Position numbers and translations under genes: made by a program. The notes below the pieces were generated by a model that saw only the letters and a program-made list of their open reading frames with translations, did no database searches and was not told where the DNA came from. DNA of 54,069 nucleotides. Source: JAJZIH01 sp021785265. GTDB lineage: Bacteria; Pseudomonadota; Gammaproteobacteria; JAKAQQ01. Positions 17,119-26,000 of the stretch are shown here, one piece after another (the stretch's first letter is position 1; the number at the start of each line of letters is the position of its first letter). The stretch is taken from contig DAHWSH010000007.1 in assembly GCA_027338645.1 (NCBI GenBank), positions 1 to 54,069 on the forward strand. The letters are read 5' to 3'.

Positions 17119-17910
17119 CTAGACGGCCACCGGGGCCGTGAGTGATGGATGGTGACGGTAGCCCTCAAGCCGGAAATCCCCCCAGGCATAGTCGGCCAGA
17201 CAATCCCGGTGCTGGACGATCACGAGACGCGGGAGCGGATAGGGTTCCCGTCCGAGCTGGATCCGGACCACCTCGAGATGAGTCCGGTAGAGATGGCAGT
17301 CCCCCCCCGTCCAGATGAGCTCGCCCACCCCGAGACCGACTGCATCCGCCATGAGGTGGGTCAGAAGCGCGTAGGAGGCGAGGTTGAAGGGAAGACCGAG
17401 AAAGAGATCGGCACTGCGCTGGTAGACCTGACAGGACAGGCGCCCTTCCGCCACGTAGAACTGAAAGAGCAGGTGACAGGGGGCGAGCGCCATTTTCGCA
17501 AGCTCCGCGACATTCCAGGCGGACACCACATGGCGCCGGGAATCGGGATCCTGCCGGAGTCCCCGGAGCACGTTCTCGATCTGGTCGATCGCCCCTTCCG
17601 GGGCCGGCCAGCGCCGCCACTGGGCGCCGTAGATGGGACCGAGCTCCCCCGCTGCATCTGCCCATTCGTCCCAGATCGTGACGCCACGCTCCTGAAGTGA
17701 CCGCACGTTGGTCTCCCCACGCAGGAACCAGAGCAACTCCTCGGCGACGGACCGGAAATGCAGCCGCTTGGTCGTCACGGCCGGGAAGCCCTGGCGGAGA
17801 TCAAAACGGAGCTGTCGGCCGAACACGGAAAGGGTACCGACCCCCGTCCGGTCGGTCTTGGGCGTCCCCTGCTCCAGGGTCTCCTGGAGGAGGTCGTGAT
17901 AGGCCCGCAC
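17119..17910 (-). CDS. thyA: Thymidylate synthase
   Basis: ThyA methylates dUMP to dTMP using 5,10-methylene-tetrahydrofolate. The 263-residue, normal-length protein has the TDRTGVGTLSVFG loop, the catalytic Cys145 in ALAPCHLLFQFY, the QRSADLFLGLPFN substrate motif, and GGDCHLYRTH. Neighbours are lgt upstream (10 bp) and kynU downstream (10 bp); lgt-thyA linkage is widespread in Proteobacteria. In this operon ThyA consumes the methylene-folate that the glycine-cleavage system produces. Confidence 0.97.
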   Translation of the reverse strand: MRAYHDLLQETLEQGTPKTDRTGVGTLSVFGRQLRFDLRQGFPAVTTKRLHFRSVAEELLWFLRGETNVRSLQERGVTIWDEWADAAGELGPIYGAQWRRWPAPEGAIDQIENVLRGLRQDPDSRRHVVSAWNVAELAKMALAPCHLLFQFYVAEGRLSCQVYQRSADLFLGLPFNLASYALLTHLMADAVGLGVGELIWTGGDCHLYRTHLEVVRIQLGREPYPLPRLVIVQHRDCLADYAWGDFRLEGYRHHPSLTAPVAV

Positions 17911-17920
17911 ACCGTCCCCG

Positions 17921-18763
17921 TCAGAGCGCCGGGGCGGCCATGACGGGTTCCCGATAGGCCAGGTAGAGCATGAGGGCCCCCACGAAGATCATGGGAATCG
18001 ACAGAACCTGACCCATGGTCATCCAGCCGAAGGCGAGATAGCCGAGCTGGGGATCGGGCAGCCGGATGAACTCGGCCAGCGTGCGGAATACGCCGTAGAG
18101 GAGAGCGAAGAGGCCGGATAGCGCCATGCGCGGGCGGGATCGGGCGGAAAATGCAAACAGCACGACAAACATCACGATCCCTTCGAGCAGGAGCTCGAGG
18201 AGCTGGGAGGGGGCATGGGGCGGGCTCCAGCCGGGGCCCACATAACCGCAATAGGCATAGAAACGCGGGTTCGTGCAGGGCAGCTGCATCGCCCAGGGTG
18301 CCCGGCTCACGCGCCCCCAGAGTTCCCCGTTGATGAAGTTTCCGGCCCGACCCGCCATGAGCCCGAGCGGCACGACCGGCGCGATGAAATCGGTCAGATC
18401 GAAGACGTTGCGGCCGGTCTTCCGCCCGTAGAGGGCCATCCCCGCGATCACCCCGAGAAGACCACCATGGAAGGACATGCCACCATCCCAGACCTGGAAC
18501 ACCCGGAGCGGGGCGGCCCAGTAATAGGGCAGGTTGTAAAGCAGGACGTAGCCGAGGCGTCCCCCCACGATCACGCCGAGGGCGGCGTAGAAGATGAGGT
18601 CGATGAGCTGGTCATCGGTCCAGCCGGTGATCCGGCGGTGGATCCGGCGGTGCAGGAGCCACCAGCCGGAGACGATGCCCAAAAGGTACATGAGGCCATA
18701 CCAGTGGATGGCCAGGGGGCCGAGGGCAAGCGCCACGGGATTGATAGTCGGGTAGTGGAGCAT
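17921..18763 (-). CDS. lgt: Phosphatidylglycerol:prolipoprotein diacylglyceryl transferase
   Basis: Lgt attaches diacylglycerol to the lipobox cysteine, the first step of lipoprotein maturation in the inner membrane. The 280-residue polytopic protein has seven transmembrane segments, the HWYGLMYLLG start, the SFHGGLLG motif with the essential His, and the Lgt signature GRAGNFINGELWGR. Its ATG shares one base with the rlmI stop (TAATG), so translation is coupled. Several lipoprotein substrates (rlpA, mltD, the 47.5-kb lipoprotein) are in this window. Confidence 0.96.
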   Translation of the reverse strand: MLHYPTINPVALALGPLAIHWYGLMYLLGIVSGWWLLHRRIHRRITGWTDDQLIDLIFYAALGVIVGGRLGYVLLYNLPYYWAAPLRVFQVWDGGMSFHGGLLGVIAGMALYGRKTGRNVFDLTDFIAPVVPLGLMAGRAGNFINGELWGRVSRAPWAMQLPCTNPRFYAYCGYVGPGWSPPHAPSQLLELLLEGIVMFVVLFAFSARSRPRMALSGLFALLYGVFRTLAEFIRLPDPQLGYLAFGWMTMGQVLSIPMIFVGALMLYLAYREPVMAAPAL

Positions 18764-19953
18764 TATTTTTCCTCGATCACGCCATAGAGAACCTGGAGAT
18801 AAGCGGTCTCGGGAATCCAGGGATGAATCGGATGATCCGGACTCTGACCACCCACGGCTACTATTCTGACCTCTCTCCCGGCCCGGCGCACGCCCCGGGC
18901 GAAAACCACCCGGAAATCGTGGGGCTCGAGATGACTGGAACAGCTGGCGAAGACCAGCCAGCCCCCGTCGGCCACAAGGCGCGCCGCCCGGGTCACAAGC
19001 CGCTCGTAGGCCAAAAGCCCCTCGCGCTGGTCCTTGCGGCGCCGGATGAAGGCCGGCGGATCCACGATCACGAGTTCGAAACGCTCTCCCGCCTCACCGA
19101 GGGCCCGCAGGAGTTCGAAGGCCTCCCCCGGAAGCGTGCGCGGGACGGGCAGTCCATTCGCGGCGGCGTTCGCACGCGCCCGCTCCAGGGCTTCTTCCGA
19201 CTGGTCGATCAAAACCGCCTCCCGGCTCCCGCCGGCCAGGGCGCTGATCCCGAAGCCGCCGACGTAGGAAAAGGCGTCGAGGACGCGACCCCGGGGTGCT
19301 TCGCGGGCGATCCGGAGGCGATGCTCGCGCTGGTCGTAATACCAGCCGGTCTTCTGACCCCGCCAGGGGGAAACCGAAAAGACACGCCCTCCCTCTTCAA
19401 CCGTGACGGACTCGGGGACCGTACCCCACCCCACTTCCACCTCCCCCGGGAGCCCCTCGAGCTTCCGCGGCTCGGAATCGTTGCGGAAGAGGATCCCCAC
19501 CGGTGCACAGCAGTCGACCAGGACATCACGGATCTCGTCCCGCCACCGCTCCATGCCCGCGGTGGTGACCTGGACGACCAGATAATCACCGTAGCGGTCC
19601 ACGACGAGGCCCGGCAGGCGGTCGGACTCACCGAAGACGAGCCGCCCGAAGCGTTCGATGCCGAATGGCCGACGGGTCGCGATGGCCTGTTCCAGTCGGC
19701 CACGGAAGAAACGCGTATCGATCACCGTGTCGGGATCGCGCGAGAGCAGACGTACCGTGATCAGCGAGTGGGGATTGATGTACCCCACCCCGAGGCGGCG
19801 GCCACGGGCGTCCGCCAGGATCACCGGATCGCCCGATGCAAAACGCCCGGGCGGAGACTTTTGGGTATCGATCTCGTTGCCGAACACCCAGAGGTGTCCG
19901 GCCAAAAGTCGTCGCTCCTCGTGAGGGAGGAGATGGATGACCGGCAGGCTCAT
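18763..19953 (-). CDS. rlmI: Class I rRNA methyltransferase, RlmI-like (23S m5C)
   Basis: The 396-residue protein has an N-terminal PUA-like RNA-binding domain (LPHEERRLLAGHLWVFGNEI), a central linker domain, and a C-terminal Rossmann methyltransferase. The SAM loop is DAFSYVGGFGISALAG, motif IV is VDPPAFIRRRKD, and a Cys pair is in FASCSSHLEPHDF. RlmI of E. coli modifies C1962 of 23S rRNA; family membership is clear, the exact target is inferred. It overlaps the PfkB gene by 4 bp and lgt by 1 bp. Confidence 0.87.
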   Translation of the reverse strand: MSLPVIHLLPHEERRLLAGHLWVFGNEIDTQKSPPGRFASGDPVILADARGRRLGVGYINPHSLITVRLLSRDPDTVIDTRFFRGRLEQAIATRRPFGIERFGRLVFGESDRLPGLVVDRYGDYLVVQVTTAGMERWRDEIRDVLVDCCAPVGILFRNDSEPRKLEGLPGEVEVGWGTVPESVTVEEGGRVFSVSPWRGQKTGWYYDQREHRLRIAREAPRGRVLDAFSYVGGFGISALAGGSREAVLIDQSEEALERARANAAANGLPVPRTLPGEAFELLRALGEAGERFELVIVDPPAFIRRRKDQREGLLAYERLVTRAARLVADGGWLVFASCSSHLEPHDFRVVFARGVRRAGREVRIVAVGGQSPDHPIHPWIPETAYLQVLYGVIEEK

Positions 19954-20930
19954 CGGGGCGGAGAGGGGGAGGAAGGACGAGGCTGGGGCAGAGAACCGGG
20001 GGGGGGCTCGCCGAAGACCTCGGCATAACGCGCCCAGAATGCGGGAGGCGTGAAGCGGTGATTCTGGGTCCCCGGATGGGCGATCTTGAAGCTGCCGAGA
20101 AGACTCGCGATGCGGCCGGAAACTGCCCAGTCACAACCGCGGATCCAGCCCCAGACCAGCCCGGCCCGATAGGCGTCCCCGCAGCCGGTCGGATCGAGTT
20201 CCGCCTCGGGCGGGACCGCTGGAATGTTCAAGATGCGGTCACCGACCGTGATGTGGGAACCCTCCCGGCCATGGGTCACGACCAGCGCCTGGACTTGGTT
20301 CGCCAGCCGGGCCGTGTCATAACCGAAACGCTCGCGAACCAGGGCGGCCTCATAGGCATTCAGGGCAAGTACACCCGCGCCTTTGAGCAGAGCCTCGAAA
20401 TCCCCGGTCTCGAGGATACCCAGCGCCTGGCCGGGGTCGAGGAGGTAGGGGATCCGCCGCTTCTGGAATGCCTGCGCATGGGCCCGCATGCCGTCCCGAC
20501 TGTCGGGAGCCACGATCCCCAACCGGACCCGACCCTCGAGGCCGTTCGGAAACGGGGCCTCGGCCGAGCGCGTCATGGCGCCGGGGTGGAAGGCGGTAAT
20601 CTGGTTGTTGTCAGAATCCGTCATGATGTAGGCCTGTGCCGTGAGCCCCTCCACCCGATGCAGGCCGTCCTCCGGGATGCCCTGCTGGCCGAACCAGGCG
20701 CGGTAGCTGTCGAAATCCCCCCCGACCGTCCCCCACGGAGCGGCCCGTTCGCCCAAAAGCGCAAGCGAGTAGCAGATGTTTCCGGCACAGCCGCCAAAAT
20801 CACGGCGCAACATTCCCACTTCGAACGCCACGCTGAGCGTGGCCAGACGATCCGCCAGAAGATGATCGGCAAAGCGACCCTCGAACCGCATGACGGTATC
20901 GAAGGCGAGTGAACCTGAAACGAGGATCAT
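19950..20930 (-). CDS. PfkB-family kinase, adenosine-kinase-like
   Basis: The 326-residue protein has the PfkB fold: N-terminal VSGSLAFDTVMRF, the GGCAGNICYSLALLG substrate motif, DNNQITAFHPGAM, and the C-terminal DPTGCGDAYRAGLVWGW anion-hole/ATP motif with catalytic Asp. This subgroup of beta/gammaproteobacterial proteins is often annotated as adenosine or ribo-/fructo-kinase; substrate cannot be fixed from sequence. An adenosine-salvage role would fit the neighbouring SAM-using methyltransferase. The last 15 residues are Pro/Ser-rich and look disordered. It overlaps gcvPB by 4 bp. Confidence 0.78.
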   Translation of the reverse strand: MILVSGSLAFDTVMRFEGRFADHLLADRLATLSVAFEVGMLRRDFGGCAGNICYSLALLGERAAPWGTVGGDFDSYRAWFGQQGIPEDGLHRVEGLTAQAYIMTDSDNNQITAFHPGAMTRSAEAPFPNGLEGRVRLGIVAPDSRDGMRAHAQAFQKRRIPYLLDPGQALGILETGDFEALLKGAGVLALNAYEAALVRERFGYDTARLANQVQALVVTHGREGSHITVGDRILNIPAVPPEAELDPTGCGDAYRAGLVWGWIRGCDWAVSGRIASLLGSFKIAHPGTQNHRFTPPAFWARYAEVFGEPPPGSLPQPRPSSPSPPR

Positions 20931-22408
20931 GTCTCTGCCGCGGAGCCCACTCCCGGCGGACGCCAGCGGAGGTCGGGTTCGCGTGCGGCGCGGACATCAT
21001 CGAGTCGGCGCACCGGTGTCGTCCACGGGGCACCCCGGACCCGTTCCGGGTCGGTCGCCGCCTCCGCCCGGATCCGGCTCATGGCCTCGACGAAGGCATC
21101 GAGGGTCTCCTTCGATTCCGTCTCGGTGGGCTCGATGAGCAGACACTCGGGAATGAGCATCGGGAAATAGGTCGTGGGGGCGTGCAGGCCGTAGTCGAGA
21201 AGCCGCTTCGCAAAATCCATGGCCGTCACGCCGTATTCACGGGCCTCGCGGCGCAGGGTCACGATACATTCATGGCTGGCCCGGCGCTCGGGAAAGGCCA
21301 GTTCGAAACCGGCGGCTTCGAGCCGGCGCGCCAGATAGTTGGCGTTGAGTGCCGCGAAGGTGCTGACCCGACGCAAGCCTCCGCGTCCCAGGAGACGGGC
21401 GTAGGCATAGGCGCGGAGCAAAACGCCGGCATTGCCCATGAAGGCCGAAAGCCGCCCGATGCTCTCCGGTCGCCCTTCGGCGCCGATCCAGCAGAAGCCG
21501 CCCGCAGGATCCCGCGCTGCAAACGGCGTCGGGAGGAAGGGCTCGAGACGCGCACTCACCCCGAGGGCCGCGGCACCCGGGCCGCCGCCGCCGTGCGGGG
21601 TGGAGAAAGTCTTGTGCAGGTTGAGGTGCAGGATGTCGAATCGCATGTCCCCCGGGCGGGCCCGGCCCAGGATGGCATTGAGATTGGCTCCGTCGTAGTA
21701 GAGCAGACCACCCGCGCCGTGAACCAGGGACGCGATCTCGACGATTCGGCGCTCGAAAACCCCGAGGGTGGAAGGATTCGTGAGCATGATGCCCGCCGTG
21801 GCGGGTCCCACCGCCTTCTGGAGTGCGTCGAGATCGACATCCCCGTCGGGTCCGGTTGGCACTTCGCGTACCCGGAAGCCGCCCATGATGGCACTGGCCG
21901 GATTGGTGCCGTGGGCCGCATCCGGAACGAGGATTTCGGTTCGTCCGGGATCCCCGCGCGAGGCATGGTAGCGGCGGATCATGGCAATGCCGGCAAACTC
22001 CCCCTGGGCCCCGGCCATGGGACTCAGCACCACGGCACTCATTCCGGTCACTGCCCGCAGGATTTCCTGGAGTTCGAAGACGCACTCGAGAAAGCCCTGC
22101 TGGAAGCGGGCGGGGGCCAGCGGGTGGGCGGAGAGGAATCCCTCGAGCATGGCGAAGCGGTTGGCCGCCCGGGGATTGTATTTCATGGTGCAGGAGCCGA
22201 GCGGATAGAAGTGGGTATCGATCGAGAAGTTCTTTTGCGACAGGCGCGTATAGTGCCGCACCACATCGAGCTCGGAGACCTCAGGAAGTGCCGGCGGTAC
22301 CTTCCGGAGGCAGGTCGCGGGCAGATCGTCCACCGACTCCAGGACCTCCGGTGCGAGTCCCCCGGCGTGCCGGCCCGGTCGGGAGCGGTCGAAAATGAGT
22401 CCGCTCAT
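20927..22408 (-). CDS. gcvPB: Glycine dehydrogenase (decarboxylating) subunit 2
   Basis: This is the PLP-carrying half of the two-subunit P-protein, which decarboxylates glycine and passes the aminomethyl group to the lipoyl arm of GcvH. The 493-residue protein has the PLP-Lys266 in HLNLHKTFSTPHGGGGPG, plus TMKYNPRAAN and DAAHGTNPASA. Length matches the split form rather than the about 950-residue fused GcvP. It is separated from gcvPA by tpx; only 3 bp lie between tpx and its start. Confidence 0.96.
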   Translation of the reverse strand: MSGLIFDRSRPGRHAGGLAPEVLESVDDLPATCLRKVPPALPEVSELDVVRHYTRLSQKNFSIDTHFYPLGSCTMKYNPRAANRFAMLEGFLSAHPLAPARFQQGFLECVFELQEILRAVTGMSAVVLSPMAGAQGEFAGIAMIRRYHASRGDPGRTEILVPDAAHGTNPASAIMGGFRVREVPTGPDGDVDLDALQKAVGPATAGIMLTNPSTLGVFERRIVEIASLVHGAGGLLYYDGANLNAILGRARPGDMRFDILHLNLHKTFSTPHGGGGPGAAALGVSARLEPFLPTPFAARDPAGGFCWIGAEGRPESIGRLSAFMGNAGVLLRAYAYARLLGRGGLRRVSTFAALNANYLARRLEAAGFELAFPERRASHECIVTLRREAREYGVTAMDFAKRLLDYGLHAPTTYFPMLIPECLLIEPTETESKETLDAFVEAMSRIRAEAATDPERVRGAPWTTPVRRLDDVRAAREPDLRWRPPGVGSAAET

Positions 22409-22411
22409 CCG

Positions 22412-22909
22412 TCAGAGCGCCCCGATCGCCTGCGCGTAATCCGGCTCCTGGCCGATCTCGGGAACGAGTTCACGATAGCGCACCCGCCTTTCGGGATCGA
22501 GCACCACGACCGCCCGTGCCGCGAGTCCCGCCAGGGGACCATCGACGATGAGCACGCCGTAATCGCGGGCAAAATCCCGGTCCCGCATCATGGACAGCGG
22601 AATCACGTTGGCCAGTCCGGCCTGGCCGCAGAAGCGCTGGTGGGCAAAGGGTAGATCAGCCGAAACCATGAGAAAAACCGGATCGGGATGCGATTGCGCA
22701 TGCTCGTTGAACTTGCGGGTGGAGAGCGCACAGACCGGCGTGTCGATACTGGGGAAAATGTTGAGCAGGATCGGGCGGCCGGCATAGTCGCCGAGCGTTC
22801 GGATGCCGAGGTCGGTCGCCACCAGCCGGAAGTCGGGGGCCGGTGCCTGCAGGGGCGGCAGTTCGCCGTTGGTATGGATGGTCGAGCCTTTCAGGGTAAT
22901 CGTGGCCAT
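22412..22909 (-). CDS. tpx: Thiol peroxidase (atypical 2-Cys peroxiredoxin)
   Basis: Tpx reduces H2O2 and alkyl hydroperoxides with electrons from thioredoxin. The 165-residue protein has the peroxidatic Cys60 in SIDTPVCALSTRKFN and the resolving Cys94 in HQRFCG, the standard spacing of about 34 residues. It is preceded by a good ribosome binding site (GAGGAGA). It sits between gcvPA (11 bp) and gcvPB (3 bp), interrupting a pair normally adjacent. Confidence 0.95.
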   Translation of the reverse strand: MATITLKGSTIHTNGELPPLQAPAPDFRLVATDLGIRTLGDYAGRPILLNIFPSIDTPVCALSTRKFNEHAQSHPDPVFLMVSADLPFAHQRFCGQAGLANVIPLSMMRDRDFARDYGVLIVDGPLAGLAARAVVVLDPERRVRYRELVPEIGQEPDYAQAIGAL

Positions 22910-22920
22910 GGCAATTCTCC

Positions 22921-24339
22921 TCAGGAAATGACGGGGTGGCGCGAGGGGGGGGCGGGGGCACGTCCACGGACCATGACGCGCTCCAGTGTTTCACGATAGC
23001 GGGCAATATCCGGAGCGGTCCGCATCTCGGTCGCGCAGACCAGCCAGGCGGAACCGGGCTTCTTCAGATCGAACTCGCCGAGATCATAGCCGCCCAGAAT
23101 GCCCTGATCTGCGAGGGCCGCGAGCAGTTCTCCCGCCGGTTTCTCGGCGGTGAGCGCGCATTCATGGAAGAACGGCGTCCCTTCAAACAGGGGTCGAACA
23201 CCCGGCAGTCCGGTCAGGGCCTCGACGAGTTCTCGCGTGCGCGCATGCGCAGCCCGGGCGACCTGACGCAGGCCGGAGGGGCCAAGGAGCGACAGGTACA
23301 AGGTCGCGGCCGTCACGAGAAGCCCCTGGTTCGTGCAAATATTGGAGGTGGCCCGGGCCCTGCGGATATGCTGCTCGCGCGCCTGGAGGGTGAGGGTATA
23401 GCCCGGCCGACCCTCGAGATCGACCGTGCGTCCGACGATCCGCCCGGGCATCTGGCGTACACAGTCGATACGGGTCGTCATGAACCCGAAATAGGGCCCC
23501 CCCAGGGAGAGGGGAACCCCCAGGGGTTGGCCTTCACCACAGGCGATATCGGCACCCCGGCTCCCCCACTGACCGGGCGGTTCAAGCAATGCGAGCGCGG
23601 TCGGATTGACCAGGCCCACCACCCGGAATCCTCGCTTCTGGGCCGCTTCCGTCCACTCCGCGACCCGTTCGATCAGTCCGAAAAAATTGGGCTGGGGCAG
23701 GACCAGAACACCCGCCTCGCTCGTGGACAGGCGGGACTCCAGCCAGCAATCATCGATCAGCCCGGTCCTCGGGTCGAAGGGAACCGTCTCGATCGGGATC
23801 GACTGGGGTCCGAGAACCGTCCGGACCACGTCCCGGTAGGCCGGATGGACCGCCTCGGGCAAAAGGACGCGCGGATGATCCACTTCCCGTCCCACCAGGC
23901 GACAGGCCATGAGACAGGCTTCGGCCAGAGCCGTCGCCCCGTCGTAGAGGGAGGCATTCGAAACCGCAAGCCCGGTGAGTTCCGCCATCATCGACTGGTA
24001 CTCGTAGATGAGCTGGAGGGTGCCCTGGCTGGCCTCGGCCTGATAGGGCGTGTAGGCGCTGTAGAACTCACCCCGGGTCACGATGTCCCAGATGGCGGCC
24101 GGAATGAAGTGCTCATAGGCGCCGGCGCCCAGGAAACTCAGGGGAGTCTCGTGGCGATCGGCGCGTTCGTGCATGATCCGGCTGAGCGCAAGCTCGCCCA
24201 CCCCTTCCGGGACCGACTCCGGCAGAGCCCCGATCCGCAGAGCGGATGGGATCTCGTCGAACAGGGCCTCGAGGTCGGGCAGGCCAAGGCTTTCCAGCAT
24301 GGCCTCGGTTTCTGCCGGGGTGTGCGGGATGAAGGGCAT
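22921..24339 (-). CDS. gcvPA: Glycine dehydrogenase (decarboxylating) subunit 1
   Basis: This is the alpha half of the split P-protein, pairing with GcvPB; it retains the fold but not the PLP lysine. The chosen ATG gives 472 residues beginning MPFIPHTPAETEAMLESLG, which is the normal N-terminus (most members have F-I-P-x-T). Conserved segments include FLGAGAYEHFIPAAIWDI, FYSAYTPYQAEASQGTLQ and TSNICTNQGL. The open frame extends upstream through gcvH in another phase and is not coding there. It starts 7 bp after gcvH. Confidence 0.95.
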   Translation of the reverse strand: MPFIPHTPAETEAMLESLGLPDLEALFDEIPSALRIGALPESVPEGVGELALSRIMHERADRHETPLSFLGAGAYEHFIPAAIWDIVTRGEFYSAYTPYQAEASQGTLQLIYEYQSMMAELTGLAVSNASLYDGATALAEACLMACRLVGREVDHPRVLLPEAVHPAYRDVVRTVLGPQSIPIETVPFDPRTGLIDDCWLESRLSTSEAGVLVLPQPNFFGLIERVAEWTEAAQKRGFRVVGLVNPTALALLEPPGQWGSRGADIACGEGQPLGVPLSLGGPYFGFMTTRIDCVRQMPGRIVGRTVDLEGRPGYTLTLQAREQHIRRARATSNICTNQGLLVTAATLYLSLLGPSGLRQVARAAHARTRELVEALTGLPGVRPLFEGTPFFHECALTAEKPAGELLAALADQGILGGYDLGEFDLKKPGSAWLVCATEMRTAPDIARYRETLERVMVRGRAPAPPSRHPVIS

Positions 24340-24346
24340 GGATGGC

Positions 24347-24742
24347 TCAGTGTCCTTCCGCGAGCAGCCGTTCGTAGGCCGCCGCATCCAGGAGACCCGC
24401 CAGATCGGAGCCGGCTTCCATGCGGATCCGGACCAGCCAGCCCTCCCCGTAAGGATCCTGATTGATGATTTCCGGGGTTTTGGCCAGAACGGGGTTGCCG
24501 GCCAAGAGGGTTCCCGCGACCGGGGCATAGACGTCGGATGCCGCCTTGACCGACTCGACCACGGCACAGGTATCCCCGGCTTCGAGCCGCTTGCCCACGG
24601 GATAGGTCTCGGCATAAACGAGATCGCCCAGGGCCTCTTGGGCATGGTAGGTCACCCCGAGCGTGATTTCGCCATTGGCTTCACGGCGAACCCATTCATG
24701 GCTTGAGGTATAGAGGAGATCGTTCGGATGGTCGTGACTCAT
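24347..24742 (-). CDS. gcvH: Glycine cleavage system H protein
   Basis: GcvH carries the lipoyl arm that shuttles the aminomethyl group between P, T and L proteins. The 131-residue protein has the lipoyl-attachment Lys66 in VVESVKAASDVYAPV and the GWLVRIRM C-terminal strand. LipB, encoded at the end of the same operon, would octanoylate this lysine. It follows gcvT by 29 bp. Confidence 0.97.
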   Translation of the reverse strand: MSHDHPNDLLYTSSHEWVRREANGEITLGVTYHAQEALGDLVYAETYPVGKRLEAGDTCAVVESVKAASDVYAPVAGTLLAGNPVLAKTPEIINQDPYGEGWLVRIRMEAGSDLAGLLDAAAYERLLAEGH

Positions 24743-24771
24743 GAGACTCGAAGCCTCCAGGGGAAAAAAAA

Positions 24772-25887
24772 TCAGCGCCCAGCGGCCGTCGGGACGAGGA
24801 TGTGCCCCCTCCTGACGAACGGCGGGTGATGCCAGCGGACCGGGTGGCGGCGATCGCGGATCAGGGCCCAGGCCTCATCCGGGCATTCGCCCTGGATGCG
24901 GGCCAGGCCGATGGAAAAACCAAGGCTCGGCGCGTAGCTTCCGCTCGTCACGGTCCCCACGACCCGACCGTCCCCATCCACGAGATCCTGATGGGCCCGG
25001 AGGATCCCGGGGCCGGGGAGGTACAGCCCCACGAGCGTGCGTCGCACTCCCGCCCGGCCTTCGGCCTCAAGGGCCGCCCGGCCGGCGAAATCGCGATCGG
25101 CCGGCTCGAAGGCCACGGTCCACGCCAGATTGGATTCGAGGGGAGAGGTGGTCTCATCCATGTCCTGGCCATAGAGATTGAGTCCCGCCTCGAGTCTTAA
25201 GGTATCGCGGGCGCCGAGTCCCGCGGGGCGCACCCCGGATTCGATCCAGGTGCTGAAGGCTCGCCGCAGAAGATCGGTCGAAAGCGCGATCTCGAAACCA
25301 TCCTCTCCCGTGTAACCGGTCCGTCCGACAAAACCGTACTCCGTTTCAAGCGCGGTAAAGGATCGCAAGGCAGACAGGCGCTCGGCCAGTGTGCTGCCAA
25401 AAAACGCGGCCAGCGCCCCGACCGCTCCCGGTCCCTGCAACGCCAGGAGCCCGAGGTCCGGCCGGGGCGTCAGACTGACCTTGTAAGGCGTGGCCAACGT
25501 GGCCAGCCGGAGCTGATCAACTGCCTTGCGCGCGGCATTCAGTACCACCCGGTAAGCGCCCGTCGGAAGGGCATAGACCACGAGGTCATCGACCACCCCA
25601 CCCTGATCATTGAGGAGGCAGCTGTAAAGGGCACGACCCGGGCTGATTTTCCCCACGTCATTGGCCAGCGCCCGTCGCAAAAAAGCGGTGGCCTCAGGTC
25701 CTTCCACATCCAGGATCCCCATGTGGGAGACATCAAACAGTCCGACTCCCCGTCGCACCATCAGGTGCTCCTCAATCTGGGAACCGTAGTGAACTGGCAT
25801 GAGATAGCCCGCAAAATCAACGAAACGGGCACCAGCCTTCTCGTGGAGATCGTAAAGCGGGGTAGTCTCGGCCACGGTTGGGGGCAC
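24772..25887 (-). CDS. gcvT: Glycine cleavage system T protein (aminomethyltransferase)
   Basis: GcvT releases ammonia from the aminomethyl-lipoyl intermediate and makes 5,10-methylene-tetrahydrofolate. The 371-residue protein has the GLFDVSHMG N-terminal motif, QGPGA, the folate-site GYTGEDGFEI, and RDTLRLEAGLNLYGQDMDE. Start is uncertain between GTG at 25887 and GTG at 25875, four codons apart; neither has a strong ribosome binding site. It is the first gene of the eleven-gene operon and is divergent from phhA. The last-step L-protein (lpd) is not in the window. Confidence 0.95.
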   Translation of the reverse strand: MPPTVAETTPLYDLHEKAGARFVDFAGYLMPVHYGSQIEEHLMVRRGVGLFDVSHMGILDVEGPEATAFLRRALANDVGKISPGRALYSCLLNDQGGVVDDLVVYALPTGAYRVVLNAARKAVDQLRLATLATPYKVSLTPRPDLGLLALQGPGAVGALAAFFGSTLAERLSALRSFTALETEYGFVGRTGYTGEDGFEIALSTDLLRRAFSTWIESGVRPAGLGARDTLRLEAGLNLYGQDMDETTSPLESNLAWTVAFEPADRDFAGRAALEAEGRAGVRRTLVGLYLPGPGILRAHQDLVDGDGRVVGTVTSGSYAPSLGFSIGLARIQGECPDEAWALIRDRRHPVRWHHPPFVRRGHILVPTAAGR

Positions 25888-26000
25888 TCTACGGGCTTGG
25901 GGTACCGGGGAACGCGGTCATGATAACCGATAAAGAGAGGAACCGCGGGGCGGGTGGGCTCTCTCGCGGGCATGTTAAAATGTACGCGGGAGGTGTTGAG
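25888..26000. promoter_or_regulatory. Divergent gcvT/phhA control region
   Basis: Only 113 bp separate the two starts. For gcvT (minus), TATCAT at 25925-25920 is a plausible -10 and lies in an imperfect 13-bp dyad GGTCATGATAACC. For phhA (plus), TAAAAT at 25976-25981 is a -10, and GGGAGGT at 25988-25994 is a strong ribosome binding site 6 bp before the ATG. A 6-bp inverted repeat AGAGAG/CTCTCT (25934-25964) lies between. The space is too short for a tandem glycine riboswitch and no such motif was seen. Confidence 0.45.

Noticed and set aside
22936..24465. 509-codon open frame antisense to gcvPA
   Set aside because: Shadow of a certain gene; composition is complementary and there is no motif.
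25888..26000. Glycine riboswitch before gcvT
   Set aside because: The region is only 113 bp and lacks the conserved aptamer core.
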